From contig NZ_VCRA01000020.1 of the NCBI RefSeq assembly GCF_005938385.1, positions 1 to 64,000 of the forward strand: a DNA stretch of 64,000 nt, given 5' to 3'. Positions within the stretch are counted from its first letter, which is position 1. The number at the start of each line of letters is the position of its first letter. Below the pieces are notes generated by a model. It saw nothing but the letters and a program-made list of their open reading frames with translations, did not search any database and was not told the DNA's origin. Source of the DNA: Paenibacillus mesophilus (lineage in GTDB: Bacteria > Bacillota > Bacilli > Paenibacillales > NBRC-103111). Shown here piece after piece: positions 15,810 through 24,788 of this stretch. The position numbers and the translations under genes are program-made.

Positions 15810-17879
15810 TCACCGGGACTCGTCGTTGATTCCCGGCAATATGAGCTGCATCTCCTCCCACTGATCGGGCTGCAGCCGGACTTCGTTCATTTGCTCGAAG
15901 CCGGTAACCGCCCAATCGTCGCGGATGCCGTCCAGACGAAGAGGGATTAGTAGAGTATCGGCGCCTGCTTTCCGCAGCCGAAGACACGCTTTCCAGTCCA
16001 ACGCCTTCTGGACCATCTGCTTGCGGGTCGATACGTGATACGTTCTGAGGTCTTTCAGCCATATCGGCGGAACTTCCTGCAGTCCGGGATACACGTCTTC
16101 GATTAACGGAAAATTGCACTCTCTATCATAATACTGCACCGCCGCCTTCGAGTAAATAAGCCCTTTAGAGGGAACGCCTCCATCGGCTGGAATAGGGTCC
16201 AGTCCCCCGGCTTCGACCGGCGGCTCCGGCTGCTGCGCGGCTTCATCCAGAAGCGGAAACGAAGCGCCTTCCTCATCCGCTCCGCGCTTGATCCCGCCGG
16301 GGCTATAGCCGCTCCGCTCGAGCAGCGCCCTAAGCTCCGCCGCCTTATCCGCACGTACGACCCATGCCGCAGGCCCCAATGCTTCAGCAAGCAGCGGCGC
16401 GATCCGATCGTTCCGGCGAACCGTATCCGCCGTAGCTTCATCCCGGAATCTCAATACGGTGACCGTCTCCACCCGCAGCTGCGACTGCTGCTCGCCCCAT
16501 TGCGCGATCGCCGCCTTTACGTTGTCCGGCACTGCATACTTCGCATGGGCTTCCAGAAATTGCAGCGTGCCGTCCGCCGTTCTTCCATGATCCAGCGCCC
16601 GAACTACCGTTTCCCGTGTCATCCGGTATACGGCCATATGCTCATGCCGGACACGTTCGCAGATCATCTCCAGCTCCCATCTCACCCGGTAAGAACAATC
16701 GGGCGGCACTATAAGCTCGAAATCGGGCTGAATGAAGAACCGCCCCCCGCCATCGGTTCGGTTGACCGGAGCGGTCTGCTCCCCATCGAATCCGTCATGC
16801 GGCAATCCCTTGTCCGCTCCAAGCGGCTGCGGTTTCCGAAGCCAGCGGAATAATCGATTGCCGTCCGCCGCACTGCCAATTTCCGACCATCCCCAAGCGG
16901 CCAGCGGAGCAAGCCAGGACAGCAGCGGTTCGGCCTGGTTCGTCATCCGTATTTGGCCGCCGGATTTGGCATCCGCTGTCCCGACGCCTGCATCGCACAG
17001 CTGCCCGACCATACTCCCGATTGAAATCCAGCTTCCTTCCGGCATTTGTTCTGCGAAGCATACCGCATGCTGCAGCCAAACGTCCGTCGAACCGTTTGCC
17101 GTTTTCCATAGTTCATACAGTCGATCGTTCATCTCCGCCTCGGACAGCGAGAACCATTGCGCCAGCCGTCCGGGCTTTACCGTCAGCCGCTCGCTTCCTT
17201 TGGCGAGCAAGCCCAGCCGGAGCGCCGCTCCGCATAAGAAATCGACGGCGGCGGAACCGAAGTCGGCTTTTACGATTGCCGGCGCCCCCTCAGCCGGCTT
17301 CAACTCCTCATCCCGAACCGGGACAAGCGCGGCAAGCCGTCCCGCATGCCGTTTGTGAGTCCCGCCCTTCTGCGTGACCGTTACATCCTCCTTGGCGATA
17401 TAAGCCAGTACGGACAGCATGTGAACGGCTATTCCGGGACGATACAGCGAATCGGAAGCGGCTTCTTCCCCCTCATATATCGCCTTGTCCGCCGCAATGG
17501 GCAGCAGCAGCTTTTGCCACAGCGGAAAACAGTCCTCCGGAAGGATATAGTCCGTCTCCCCCCATTTTCTGCGAAGCTCGAATATAATGCCTCTCCGGCA
17601 TAGCCGGATCAGCCCCACCTTCAATGCGGCACCGGACCAGTTCTTCCGCCCCGTCTTCTCCAGCTTCGCGAAGTCGAAAGGTTCGCGGCCGAAACGGCGC
17701 ACGATGAGATCCAGCGTCTTTCGCTCCAGCTCAAAAAGCGAATCGACCATCAGGCGGACGGCTTCGTCCGACCGGAGCTGACGCGCCAAGTCCGGCTCCG
17801 CTCCGGCCCATCCGTTATGGCGGCATATTTCATGGCGCATCGGTTCCGACATATTCGCAAGCAATTCCTCAAGCTTCAT
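15810..17879 (-). CDS. helicase-associated protein with XPB/Ssl2 N-terminal-like domain
   Basis: 689 residues. The N-terminal part contains winged-helix-like segments (LFELERKTLDLIVRRFG, AALKVGLIRLCRRGIIFELRR). The central-C part resembles the helicase XPB/Ssl2 N-terminal domain (PF13625): RFFIQPDFELIVPPDCSYRV, MTRETVVRALDHG and WVVRADKAAELRALLERSGY. There are no helicase motifs of its own. The ATG at 17879 overlaps the XPB helicase gene by 11 bases, with GGAGG six bases before it. The partners are likely translated together and probably form a complex. Biochemical role unknown, with DNA repair or transcription-coupled remodelling as guesses. Confidence 0.8.
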   Translation of the reverse strand: MKLEELLANMSEPMRHEICRHNGWAGAEPDLARQLRSDEAVRLMVDSLFELERKTLDLIVRRFGREPFDFAKLEKTGRKNWSGAALKVGLIRLCRRGIIFELRRKWGETDYILPEDCFPLWQKLLLPIAADKAIYEGEEAASDSLYRPGIAVHMLSVLAYIAKEDVTVTQKGGTHKRHAGRLAALVPVRDEELKPAEGAPAIVKADFGSAAVDFLCGAALRLGLLAKGSERLTVKPGRLAQWFSLSEAEMNDRLYELWKTANGSTDVWLQHAVCFAEQMPEGSWISIGSMVGQLCDAGVGTADAKSGGQIRMTNQAEPLLSWLAPLAAWGWSEIGSAADGNRLFRWLRKPQPLGADKGLPHDGFDGEQTAPVNRTDGGGRFFIQPDFELIVPPDCSYRVRWELEMICERVRHEHMAVYRMTRETVVRALDHGRTADGTLQFLEAHAKYAVPDNVKAAIAQWGEQQSQLRVETVTVLRFRDEATADTVRRNDRIAPLLAEALGPAAWVVRADKAAELRALLERSGYSPGGIKRGADEEGASFPLLDEAAQQPEPPVEAGGLDPIPADGGVPSKGLIYSKAAVQYYDRECNFPLIEDVYPGLQEVPPIWLKDLRTYHVSTRKQMVQKALDWKACLRLRKAGADTLLIPLRLDGIRDDWAVTGFEQMNEVRLQPDQWEEMQLILPGINDESR

Positions 17880-19581
17880 CCAGCACCTCCAATTCCCGTT
17901 CCGCTCCGGGCTCCGATTTCCGGATTTCGTATCGGTATCCTTGTTCCAGCAAAAACAGCTGACGGTGTATCGAAAAATCTTGCTCCCGCGTATCGTCGCT
18001 GACAAGCGAGTAAAAGTAGGCGCGGTTATCCTCCCGCTTCGGACGCAAAATCCGGCCGAGACGCTGCGCCTCTTCCTGCCGCGAGCCGAAGCTGCCGGAA
18101 ACCTGGATGGCGACCCGGGCATCGGGCAAGTCGATCGCGAAGTTGGCCACCTTGGATACGACGAGCGTCCGGATGTCGCCGCGGTTGAACCGCTCGTACA
18201 GCTCATCCCGCTCTTCGTGGGGCATTTCTCCCGATATCATCGGCGCGCCGACCGTCTCGGATATGAGCCTCAGCTGATCCAAATATTGGCCGATTACGAG
18301 CGTCTGCTCCTCCTTGTGCCGGTCCAGCAAGCCGATCAGCACGTCCAGCTTGACCGGATTTTCCCCGGCTATCCGCTGCTTGTGCCGCGCTTCCGCCTGC
18401 GAGTACGCCTCCCGTACCTCATCGGGCAGCGGAACGCGCACTTCCATACATTGCACGCGGGCAACCCAGCCTTTGTGCTCCAAATCTTTCCACCCGGCCT
18501 CGAACAGCTTCGGGCCGACGAGCGAGAACACGTCCTCCTCCCGCCCGTCTTCGCGAACGAGCGTCGCCGTCAATCCGAGTCTGCGGGTCGCTTGAATGTC
18601 GGCGGTCGCCCGGAACACCGGAGCGGGCAGCAGATGCACTTCGTCATAAACGATCAGCCCCCAGTCGCGCTCGCTGAACAGCGACATATGCGAAAATCCG
18701 TCCTCCTTGCGATGCCGGTGCGTCAATATTTGATAAGTGGCGATCGTAACCGGGCGAACCTCCTTGCGGTCCCCGCAATATTCGCCGACCAGCTCCTCGT
18801 CGAGGTCGGTTTTGTCTAGCAGCTCGCGCTTCCATTGGCGCACGGATGCTACGTTTGTCGTCAAGATGAGCGCGGCGCACTGCAGCCTGGCGAGCGCGGC
18901 GATGCCGATCACCGTTTTCCCCGCGCCGCAAGGCAGCACGACCACTCCACTTCCGCCGTGCAGCCGTTCTCCGTTATAGAAAGCGTCGGCGGCGGCCCGC
19001 TGATAGTCGCGCAGCCGGAACGGCTCGCCCGCCGCGGTCGATTCGCGGAGACGGATCGGCAGCGTTTCGCCGTGGTGATAGCCGGCCAAGTCCTGCACCG
19101 GAAATCCGAGCCGGATCAAATCCTGCTTGATTACGCCCCGGTAAACCGGCGATATTTCCAGCGCGCCATCGGCCGCGGCTCCTCCAATGAAGTAAGACTG
19201 GAGCGACTTGTATCCGGACAGCTTCTCCAGCAGCTCCTTATCTTCCGCAACGAGCATCATCCGCTGACCGTCGATCACGAGCTTGACGAGCCCGTATCGT
19301 CCGACGAAGTGGCTCACATTTTGCTTCACCTGCAGCGGCACATCGAATTTGCCGTAGCTGTTCAAAACGCCGATGATGTGCTCCACGCTCAAACCCGATG
19401 AAGCGGCGTTCCACAAGGACAGCGGCGTCATCCGGTATGTGTGGATCAGTCCCGGAGTCTTCACCAGTTCGGCAAAGCGGCTCAGGGCGATGCCCGCTTC
19501 TTCTCCTTGCGGATGGCCGGCTTCGAGCATTACGGTCGAATCGCTTTGGACAACCAGCGGCCGATCCGGATCATAGCGCAT
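17869..19581 (-). CDS. bacterial XPB-type DNA repair helicase
   Basis: 570-residue SF2 helicase. Visible motifs: RLRDYQRAAADAF (Q/Ia region), Walker A LPCGAGKTVIG, DEVH box (VYDEVHLLPAP), LGLTATLVREDGRE (motif III plus the RED-like motif of XPB) and QEEAQRLGRILRPK (motif VI). The N-terminal ~190 residues form the damage-recognition-like region. XPB is best known from eukaryotic TFIIH and archaea; bacterial versions occur in Actinobacteria and some Firmicutes. I chose the ATG at 19581 because GGAGGG lies seven bases upstream. An in-frame ATG at 19602 lacks a site. Confidence 0.92.
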   Translation of the reverse strand: MRYDPDRPLVVQSDSTVMLEAGHPQGEEAGIALSRFAELVKTPGLIHTYRMTPLSLWNAASSGLSVEHIIGVLNSYGKFDVPLQVKQNVSHFVGRYGLVKLVIDGQRMMLVAEDKELLEKLSGYKSLQSYFIGGAAADGALEISPVYRGVIKQDLIRLGFPVQDLAGYHHGETLPIRLRESTAAGEPFRLRDYQRAAADAFYNGERLHGGSGVVVLPCGAGKTVIGIAALARLQCAALILTTNVASVRQWKRELLDKTDLDEELVGEYCGDRKEVRPVTIATYQILTHRHRKEDGFSHMSLFSERDWGLIVYDEVHLLPAPVFRATADIQATRRLGLTATLVREDGREEDVFSLVGPKLFEAGWKDLEHKGWVARVQCMEVRVPLPDEVREAYSQAEARHKQRIAGENPVKLDVLIGLLDRHKEEQTLVIGQYLDQLRLISETVGAPMISGEMPHEERDELYERFNRGDIRTLVVSKVANFAIDLPDARVAIQVSGSFGSRQEEAQRLGRILRPKREDNRAYFYSLVSDDTREQDFSIHRQLFLLEQGYRYEIRKSEPGAERELEVLDEA

Positions 19582-19637
19582 GTCGGTTCCCTCCAGTTCC
19601 ATTCCCCTTATTCCAAATCAGTATTAGTATGAAAAGA

Positions 19638-19670
19638 ATCGGGCGGAAATAAACGGTCCGCCCCGCTTTT
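19638..19670. terminator. GC hairpin between divergent genes
   Basis: GGGCGGA-AATAAACGG-TCCGCCC followed by CGCTTTT on the plus strand. Since XPB reads left and the nuclease reads right, no gene obviously ends here. It may be an upstream attenuator or a leftover terminator. Confidence 0.45.
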
Positions 19671-19735
19671 ACGCGTTGAACGCCGCTCGCCGAAAGAGTA
19701 CTATAGAGATTGAACATACGGGGGAGGAACCGCAC

Positions 19736-20464
19736 ATGCACCATTTCAAACCGATTCGTATTCTGCTTCTATTCGCGCTGCTGCTTTCCGGTTGCGGCTC
19801 GCCTGCCGCGAGCGGCGGAGCGGACGGCATGGACGGAATATGGAGCCGCTACCCTGAACTGAAAGGCCGGTCCTACACGACCGCCGAAGTGAAAAGGGTC
19901 GTCGACGGGGATACGTTCGAGACGGATAAGGGCGAGAAGGTCCGGCTAATCGGCATGAATACGCCCGAGACGGTCAAGCCGAACAGTCCGGTCGAGAAAT
20001 ACGGCAAGGAAGCAAGCGCGTATTCGAAAAAACAGCTGACCGGAAAAACCGTATACTTGTTTGCCGACGCCGGGGATAAAGACAAATACGGACGGCTGCT
20101 CCGCTACGTGTTCGTCAAAGGCAGCGCGGAGATGTACAACGAGACGATGCTCAAGGAAGGCTATGCCAACACGATGACGATTCCGCCGAACGTCATGTTT
20201 GCCAAAACGTTCGTAGAGACCGAGCGGGAAGCGCGGAACAAAGGCAAAGGCTTATGGGGCGGCGGAGACGCCAAAAGCGGTCCGAACAAGACGGGAAGCG
20301 CAGCCTCCTGCAAAGATCCTCAAATCAAAGGCAACATCAATTCCAAAAACGAGAAAATTTATCATCTCCCCGGCGGAAAGTCTTACAGTCAGACGAAAGC
20401 CGAGATGATGTTCTGTACCGAGGAAGCGGCCGAAGAGGCCGGATTCCGGAAAGCGGGGGAGTGA
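19736..20464 (+). CDS. thermonuclease-like lipoprotein (SNase domain plus C-terminal Cys domain)
   Basis: 242 residues. A lipoprotein signal ends in LLLSGC (lipidated Cys20). The staphylococcal-nuclease fold spans about 50-175, with VVDGDTFE, VRLIGMNTPET and DKYGRLLRYVF, which supply the catalytic Asp, Arg, Glu and second Arg. The C-terminal ~50 residues (CKDPQIKGNINSK, YHLPGGKSY, FCTEEAAEEAGFRKA) form a small domain with two cysteines often found on secreted nucleases. It is probably anchored outside the cell, cutting DNA or RNA. GGGGGAGG precedes the ATG. Repeat B1 begins five bases after the stop. Confidence 0.92.
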   Translation: MHHFKPIRILLLFALLLSGCGSPAASGGADGMDGIWSRYPELKGRSYTTAEVKRVVDGDTFETDKGEKVRLIGMNTPETVKPNSPVEKYGKEASAYSKKQLTGKTVYLFADAGDKDKYGRLLRYVFVKGSAEMYNETMLKEGYANTMTIPPNVMFAKTFVETEREARNKGKGLWGGGDAKSGPNKTGSAASCKDPQIKGNINSKNEKIYHLPGGKSYSQTKAEMMFCTEEAAEEAGFRKAGE

Positions 20465-20469
20465 GAAAT

Positions 20470-20527
20470 CCCCCAAAAGTGATGCTGGCCTCCGATGCCG
20501 ATTCCGATTACTTTTGGGGGAGCCCCC
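20470..20527. repeat. palindromic repeat family B, copy 1
   Basis: CCCCCAAAAGTGATGC... ending ATTACTTTTGGGGGAGCCCCC. Termini pair over about 11 bases. It lies just after the thermonuclease stop. Confidence 0.8.
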
Positions 20528-20566
20528 GTTATCCGTGGAAATTAGCTTCGCATAATTTTCTAAACG

Positions 20567-20614
20567 ACAAAAAAGAGAGCGGCACGATACACGGATGCCG
20601 TCTCTCTTTTTTGT
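20567..20614. terminator. bidirectional terminator between convergent genes
   Basis: ACAAAAAAGAGAGCGGCA, a short loop, then TGCCGTCTCTCTTTTTTGT. Stem with A/T tails in both directions, between the nuclease and CBS genes. Confidence 0.88.
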
Positions 20615-20635
20615 GTATTCAGGTGGACTTCGGAA

Positions 20636-21073
20636 TTAACGTGCCGAAGCCATATGGTCGACATTCTCGGAAATTTCGCTTAACGCTTCGCCGGCTTCGT
20701 TCACGAAAATTTCCCGTACCGCCAAGTCGGCAATCGCTACGACTCCGACAAGCTCGCCGCCGCTTACGACCGGCAGACGGCGAATTTTGTCCCGCGCCAT
20801 CAGCTTCGCCGCTTCGTCGATCGTCGTGTCCGGCGCGACCGTCGTCACGTCTTTGGAAATCACTTCCTCCACCGCCGTGGATCCGGAATGCTTCTCGGCA
20901 TAGCCGCGAACGACCAAGTCGCGGTCCGTTACGACTCCGATCAGCCTCTTGCCTTCGACTACGGGGACGAAGCCGATATCGTTCTGCTTCATCTTCACCG
21001 CGATTTCGTAAAGATTATCTTGGAGCGTAACCGTAACGCAATCGGTACTCATGATATCTTTTATCGTTTTCAC
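20636..21073 (-). CDS. CBS domain protein
   Basis: 145 residues made of two CBS motifs in tandem (IMSTDCVTVTLQDNLYEIAVKM; DVTTVAPDTTIDEAAKLMARD), each followed by a RRLPVV/FVPVV strand and GVVTDRDL/GVVAIADL. Pairs like this bind AMP, ATP or other adenosyl ligands. There is no catalytic domain, as in B. subtilis YhcV/YrzI-like stand-alone sensors. AcuB also has CBS domains, but this protein lacks the AcuB C-terminal ACT-like part and is far from the acu genes. Confidence 0.88.
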   Translation of the reverse strand: MKTIKDIMSTDCVTVTLQDNLYEIAVKMKQNDIGFVPVVEGKRLIGVVTDRDLVVRGYAEKHSGSTAVEEVISKDVTTVAPDTTIDEAAKLMARDKIRRLPVVSGGELVGVVAIADLAVREIFVNEAGEALSEISENVDHMASAR

Positions 21074-21165
21074 CGGATAGCCTCCTCCTTCTGCTTATGT
21101 TGACGGATTGCATCTTTAGGTTTTCCGGGTACAGGGAGGGCATACCTGTGAGTTTGTTCCATTCC

Positions 21166-22347
21166 TTAGCGGCGGTTCGCTTCCAAATAATCTTCCGCCA
21201 TCGAGAAAAGCAGCGCCGCCGACTGAAGCATGGCCGACTCGTCGATGTCGAACCGCGGATGATGGTGAGGCGCGACGATCCCCCCTTCCGCGTTGCCCGC
21301 TCCCACGAACATGAAGCAGCCGGGAACGTGATGCAAGTAGTACGAGAAGTCTTCGCCCGCCATGATCAGCGGACTGCGAACCGCCCGATCGGCACCGAAC
21401 AGTCGAGAGGCAACGCGAAAAAATCGTTCCGTTTCCGCCTCGTCGTTGACGACCGGAGGATACCCGACCTTGTAGTCCAGCTTAATATCGGCTCCGTACA
21501 TCTCTCCGGTTCGCGCGCATATTTGCTCCATTCGTTCCACGATCCGATCCCTTACGCGAACATCGAACGAGCGTACGGTCCCGGTGATGCAGCACGATTC
21601 CGCTATAACATTGAAGCCGTTGCCGGCCTGGATTTTCCCTACCGATACGACGCACGGCTCGACCGGATCGATACTGCGGCTGACGATCGTCTGCAGGTTT
21701 ACGATAAGTTGGGCCCCGACCATAATGCTGTCCACCGTCTCGTGGGGCAATCCGCCATGACCGCCTTTGCCCTTGATTTGAATGACAAATTCGTCGGCAG
21801 CCGCCATGACCGGACCCGCGGCCGAATACACGTTGCCAGCCGGAAACGGCGTCCACAGATGAACCCCATAAACGGCATCGACTCCTTTCAGCGCCCCGTC
21901 CGCGATCATCGGTGCCGCACCGCCCGGGCTCAGCTCTTCCGCGGGCTGGAACAGCAGCTTTATAGTCCCCGCCAGTTCTCCCCTTTTCCCGGCGAACAGC
22001 TTCGCCACCCCGAGCAGCGCTGCCGTATGCGCATCGTGTCCGCATGCATGCATGACGCCGGGGACGGTCGATGCATATTCGCACGTTTTCTCGTCTTGTA
22101 TAGGCAGAGCGTCCATGTCGGCCCGCAGCGCTACCGTCGGGCCCGGCTTCGCTCCGCGCACCGTACCGATGACCCCGTACCCGCCGACGTTCGCCCTGAC
22201 CTCGACGCCCCATTGCTTCAGCAAATCCGCCACGAATACGGATGTGCGCTTCTCCTCGTAAGAAAGTTCGGGATGGCGATGCAGATGGCGGCGCCATGCC
22301 ACCATATCCGCGAACATCGACTGCAGCTTTTCCGATAGGCTGTTCAT
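21166..22347 (-). CDS. M20 family amidohydrolase (N-acyl amino acid amidohydrolase)
   Basis: 393 residues. Metal and catalytic motifs of the M20D/amidohydrolase group: WRRHLHRHPELSYEE, ALRADMDALPIQ, MHACGHDAHTAALLG, LFQPAEE (catalytic Glu pair) and MAGEDFSYYLHHVPG near the end. Relatives remove acetyl or hippuryl groups from amino acids. Cytoplasmic, GGAG upstream of the ATG. Transcribed alone, divergent from yugN. Confidence 0.92.
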   Translation of the reverse strand: MNSLSEKLQSMFADMVAWRRHLHRHPELSYEEKRTSVFVADLLKQWGVEVRANVGGYGVIGTVRGAKPGPTVALRADMDALPIQDEKTCEYASTVPGVMHACGHDAHTAALLGVAKLFAGKRGELAGTIKLLFQPAEELSPGGAAPMIADGALKGVDAVYGVHLWTPFPAGNVYSAAGPVMAAADEFVIQIKGKGGHGGLPHETVDSIMVGAQLIVNLQTIVSRSIDPVEPCVVSVGKIQAGNGFNVIAESCCITGTVRSFDVRVRDRIVERMEQICARTGEMYGADIKLDYKVGYPPVVNDEAETERFFRVASRLFGADRAVRSPLIMAGEDFSYYLHHVPGCFMFVGAGNAEGGIVAPHHHPRFDIDESAMLQSAALLFSMAEDYLEANRR

Positions 22348-22489
22348 GCTTTCTCCACTCCCGACAGTTGCATGATTACGTTACAGTTTCTTAACGGTTT
22401 ACTGATTTCATTGTACCAAAACGGCACAGCCGTTTCATCCGCGCGTCGGGATCGCCATCAAATTTTAAAATCTCGGATTCCTAATAGGC

Positions 22490-22518
22490 TTGCGCATGCA
22501 AGGGAAACATACTATCAT
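22490..22518 (+). promoter_or_regulatory. probable sigma-A promoter for yugN-ftsW
   Basis: TTGCGC, 17 bases, TATCAT, about 60 bases before the yugN-like start. Confidence 0.55.
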
Positions 22519-22579
22519 GGATAAAGGATTGCACGCCTGCCGGAAATACTTTATATGAACGCTCAGGAGGTTCCCTATC

Positions 22580-22927
22580 GTGATTATCGAAAATGCAGGA
22601 CTGAAAGGCTTGAAAAGCGATTTGGCTCATTTGGACAGCGTATCGACCAAGATCGGCTTCATTCGCTGGCAATGGGAATATTACCGCGCTACATACGATT
22701 TGAAAGTGGAATATAAACCGACGAACGACGAGTATTTTTTGCGGTTCAACGCGAGAGTTGTGGAAGGCAAGCTGGAATCCCCGTACGCGATTTTGACGCT
22801 GGAAGACGCTTATATCGGACGCGGCACATTCCCGCACGGTCTCGATTACGACTCCCCGATTCCGGATCAAGTTCTGAAAATCGCGAACACGAAGCTGGCC
22901 GAATTGAAAAAGCAGCTGAGCGAATAA
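22580..22927 (+). CDS. YugN-like family protein
   Basis: 115 residues of the YugN-like family (PF08868): FIRWQWEYYRATYDLKVEY, DEYFLRFNARVVEGKLE, LEDAYIGRGTFPHGLDY. Function not established. Good AGGAGG nine bases before the start. Followed by the FtsW/RodA-type gene after 19 bases, so likely co-transcribed with it. Confidence 0.85.
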   Translation: MIIENAGLKGLKSDLAHLDSVSTKIGFIRWQWEYYRATYDLKVEYKPTNDEYFLRFNARVVEGKLESPYAILTLEDAYIGRGTFPHGLDYDSPIPDQVLKIANTKLAELKKQLSE

Positions 22928-22946
22928 ACGTGAAGGCGGAACCGTT

Positions 22947-24116
22947 ATGAACGAACCCCGTAGGGGCACTCCGGATTTCATGCTGCTGCTGCTTACGTTT
23001 CTGCTCGTCGGTTTCGGGCTTGTCATGGTTTTCAGCGCAAGCTCCGTAATCGCGCTAGCCAAGGAAAAGTTCAACAACGATCCGTTATATTTCGTGAAGA
23101 AACAAGCCATCTTTGCCGTCGCCGGCACGGTTGGCATGTTTTTTCTTATGAATATTCCGGCGAGCAAGCTTAAGCCTCTGCTGCGCCCCGCCTTTATCAT
23201 GGTGCTGGTACTGCTTATCCTGGTTCCGTTTTTCGGAATCGAGGCGAATGGCGCGAAGAGCTGGTTTAATATAGCAGGGTTCAGTATGCAGCCTTCGGAA
23301 TTTGCCAAAGTAGCCGTCATCCTTTATTTATCTTTATTGATCAGCAAGAAAGGCGAGAAATTCCGCGACTTGAAGAAGGGGCTTCTGCCGACAGTCATTA
23401 TCGTCGGATTTGTTGCCGGACTGATCATGCTGCAGCCCGATTTCGGGTCCATGATGATTCTCGTTATGGCCGCTTCGCTCGTCATCGTCGTCGGAGGCGC
23501 CAACCTAAAGCACATCTTTCTGGCTGTCGGGTCGATTGCCGTTATTGCCTCCTTAGTCCTGACGATGTACATGCTGTCGTCCAAGTCGCTCGGCTATCGG
23601 ATGGATCGTATATCGTGCTATCTCGATCCTTGGTTCGATGAGAAGGACGTCTGCTATCAGATCGTGCAATCGTTATATGCCTTCGGGCACGGAGAGGTCA
23701 TGGGCGCGGGCTTCGGCCAAAGCATTCAGAAGATGCATTATTTGCCGGAAGCCTACAATGACTTCATCTTCGCGATTATCGGCGAGGAGTTCGGTTTTGT
23801 AGGCACCGTTTTATTTTTGCTCTTCTATTTGGCTTTCTTGTGGCGAGGCATTATCGTCTCTCTGCGATGTCCCGACACGTTCGGGAACTTGGCCGGGATC
23901 GGAATCATCGGATTAATCGGCATCCAGGCGCTGATCAATATGGGGGGCGTAACCGGCACGATCCCCATGACAGGGATTACGCTGCCGCTCATCAGTTCCG
24001 GAGGCTCATCCCTGCTCGTTACGATGTGCAGCATCGGCATATTGCTCAGCATTTCCAGAGAATATACCCGGACGGACAAGGAACATAAGGAGCATAAGGA
24101 ACGAAGACATAGATAA
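22947..24116 (+). CDS. FtsW/RodA/SpoVE family peptidoglycan glycosyltransferase
   Basis: 389 residues, about ten membrane helices. SEDS-family hallmarks are GANGAKSWFNIAGFSMQPSE, LQPDFGSMM (conserved catalytic Asp), the extracytoplasmic loop with AFGHGEVMGAGFGQS, and the final GGVTGTIPMTGITLPLISSGGSS. SEDS proteins polymerise lipid II together with a class B PBP. Length and the FtsW-like ending suggest FtsW or SpoVE rather than RodA. No dcw genes flank it, so it may be a secondary paralogue. The C-terminal tail is charged (TDKEHKEHKERRHR). Confidence 0.9.
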   Translation: MNEPRRGTPDFMLLLLTFLLVGFGLVMVFSASSVIALAKEKFNNDPLYFVKKQAIFAVAGTVGMFFLMNIPASKLKPLLRPAFIMVLVLLILVPFFGIEANGAKSWFNIAGFSMQPSEFAKVAVILYLSLLISKKGEKFRDLKKGLLPTVIIVGFVAGLIMLQPDFGSMMILVMAASLVIVVGGANLKHIFLAVGSIAVIASLVLTMYMLSSKSLGYRMDRISCYLDPWFDEKDVCYQIVQSLYAFGHGEVMGAGFGQSIQKMHYLPEAYNDFIFAIIGEEFGFVGTVLFLLFYLAFLWRGIIVSLRCPDTFGNLAGIGIIGLIGIQALINMGGVTGTIPMTGITLPLISSGGSSLLVTMCSIGILLSISREYTRTDKEHKEHKERRHR

Positions 24117-24134
24117 CGGACGGAGGGGTGCGTA

Positions 24135-24632
24135 GTGTCCATTTCGATACGCTACGCGGTGCGGGAAGATTTACTAAAGCTGCTTGACATTTACAACGAT
24201 GCGATTGTGCATACCGTCGCCACCTTCGATCTTGCAGTCCAATCGATTGATGAACGCGAAGGATGGTTCGCGCAGTTCGGCGAACGTTATCCTCTCATCG
24301 TGGCCGAACGGGATGGTTGCGTCGCGGGGTACTGCTGCTTAACCGCCTTTCGAAGCAAGCCGGCTTACAGCCGCACGGCGGAACTGTCGATTTACTTGGA
24401 TAAAGATTTCCGCGGAAGTGGTATCGGGACGGCTCTGATGGAAAGGATCCTCGGCATCGCTCGGGAACGCCGCTTTCATGTCATTATCGCTGCTATTACG
24501 GGCGGCAACGAGACGAGCGTCCGGCTTCACCATAAATTCGGCTTCGTGCCGATCGGCGTTTTTAAAGAAGTCGGCTACAAGTTCGACGCTTGGCAGGACG
24601 TTCACTTTTTCCAACTGACGTTACCGGAATAA
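24135..24632 (+). CDS. GNAT N-acetyltransferase (phosphinothricin acetyltransferase-like)
   Basis: 165 residues. The GNAT acetyl-CoA loop is visible at KDFRGSGIGTALMERIL; the N-terminus IRYAVREDLLKLLDIYNDAIVHTVATFD and C-terminus HHKFGFVPIGVFKEVGYKFDAWQDVHFFQL are typical of the Pat/YwnH group that acetylates phosphinothricin, methionine sulfone or similar amines. GTG start with GGAGGGG six bases before. 18 bases after the FtsW-like gene. Substrate inferred. Confidence 0.88.
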   Translation: MSISIRYAVREDLLKLLDIYNDAIVHTVATFDLAVQSIDEREGWFAQFGERYPLIVAERDGCVAGYCCLTAFRSKPAYSRTAELSIYLDKDFRGSGIGTALMERILGIARERRFHVIIAAITGGNETSVRLHHKFGFVPIGVFKEVGYKFDAWQDVHFFQLTLPE

Positions 24633-24639
24633 TTCACTT

Positions 24640-24667
24640 ATGCGGCGCTCCTGCGCCGCTTTTTTGT
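24640..24667 (+). terminator. terminator of the yugN-ftsW-GNAT unit
   Basis: GCGGCGC-TCCT-GCGCCGC followed by TTTTTTTG. Confidence 0.9.
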
Positions 24668-24788
24668 GTTCCCATTTTACAAAATGTTACAAAATCCCCC
24701 TCTTTACAAGGCGGCATCTCTGTTTCATGATAGATTTGCAAGGTTACATAGGAATGACCCGACTTTCATCCGAGCAAAGGAGCGTGAA

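Noticed and set aside
20636..21073. CBS protein as the missing AcuB
   Set aside because: Two CBS motifs only, without the AcuB C-terminal part, and 24 kb from acuA.
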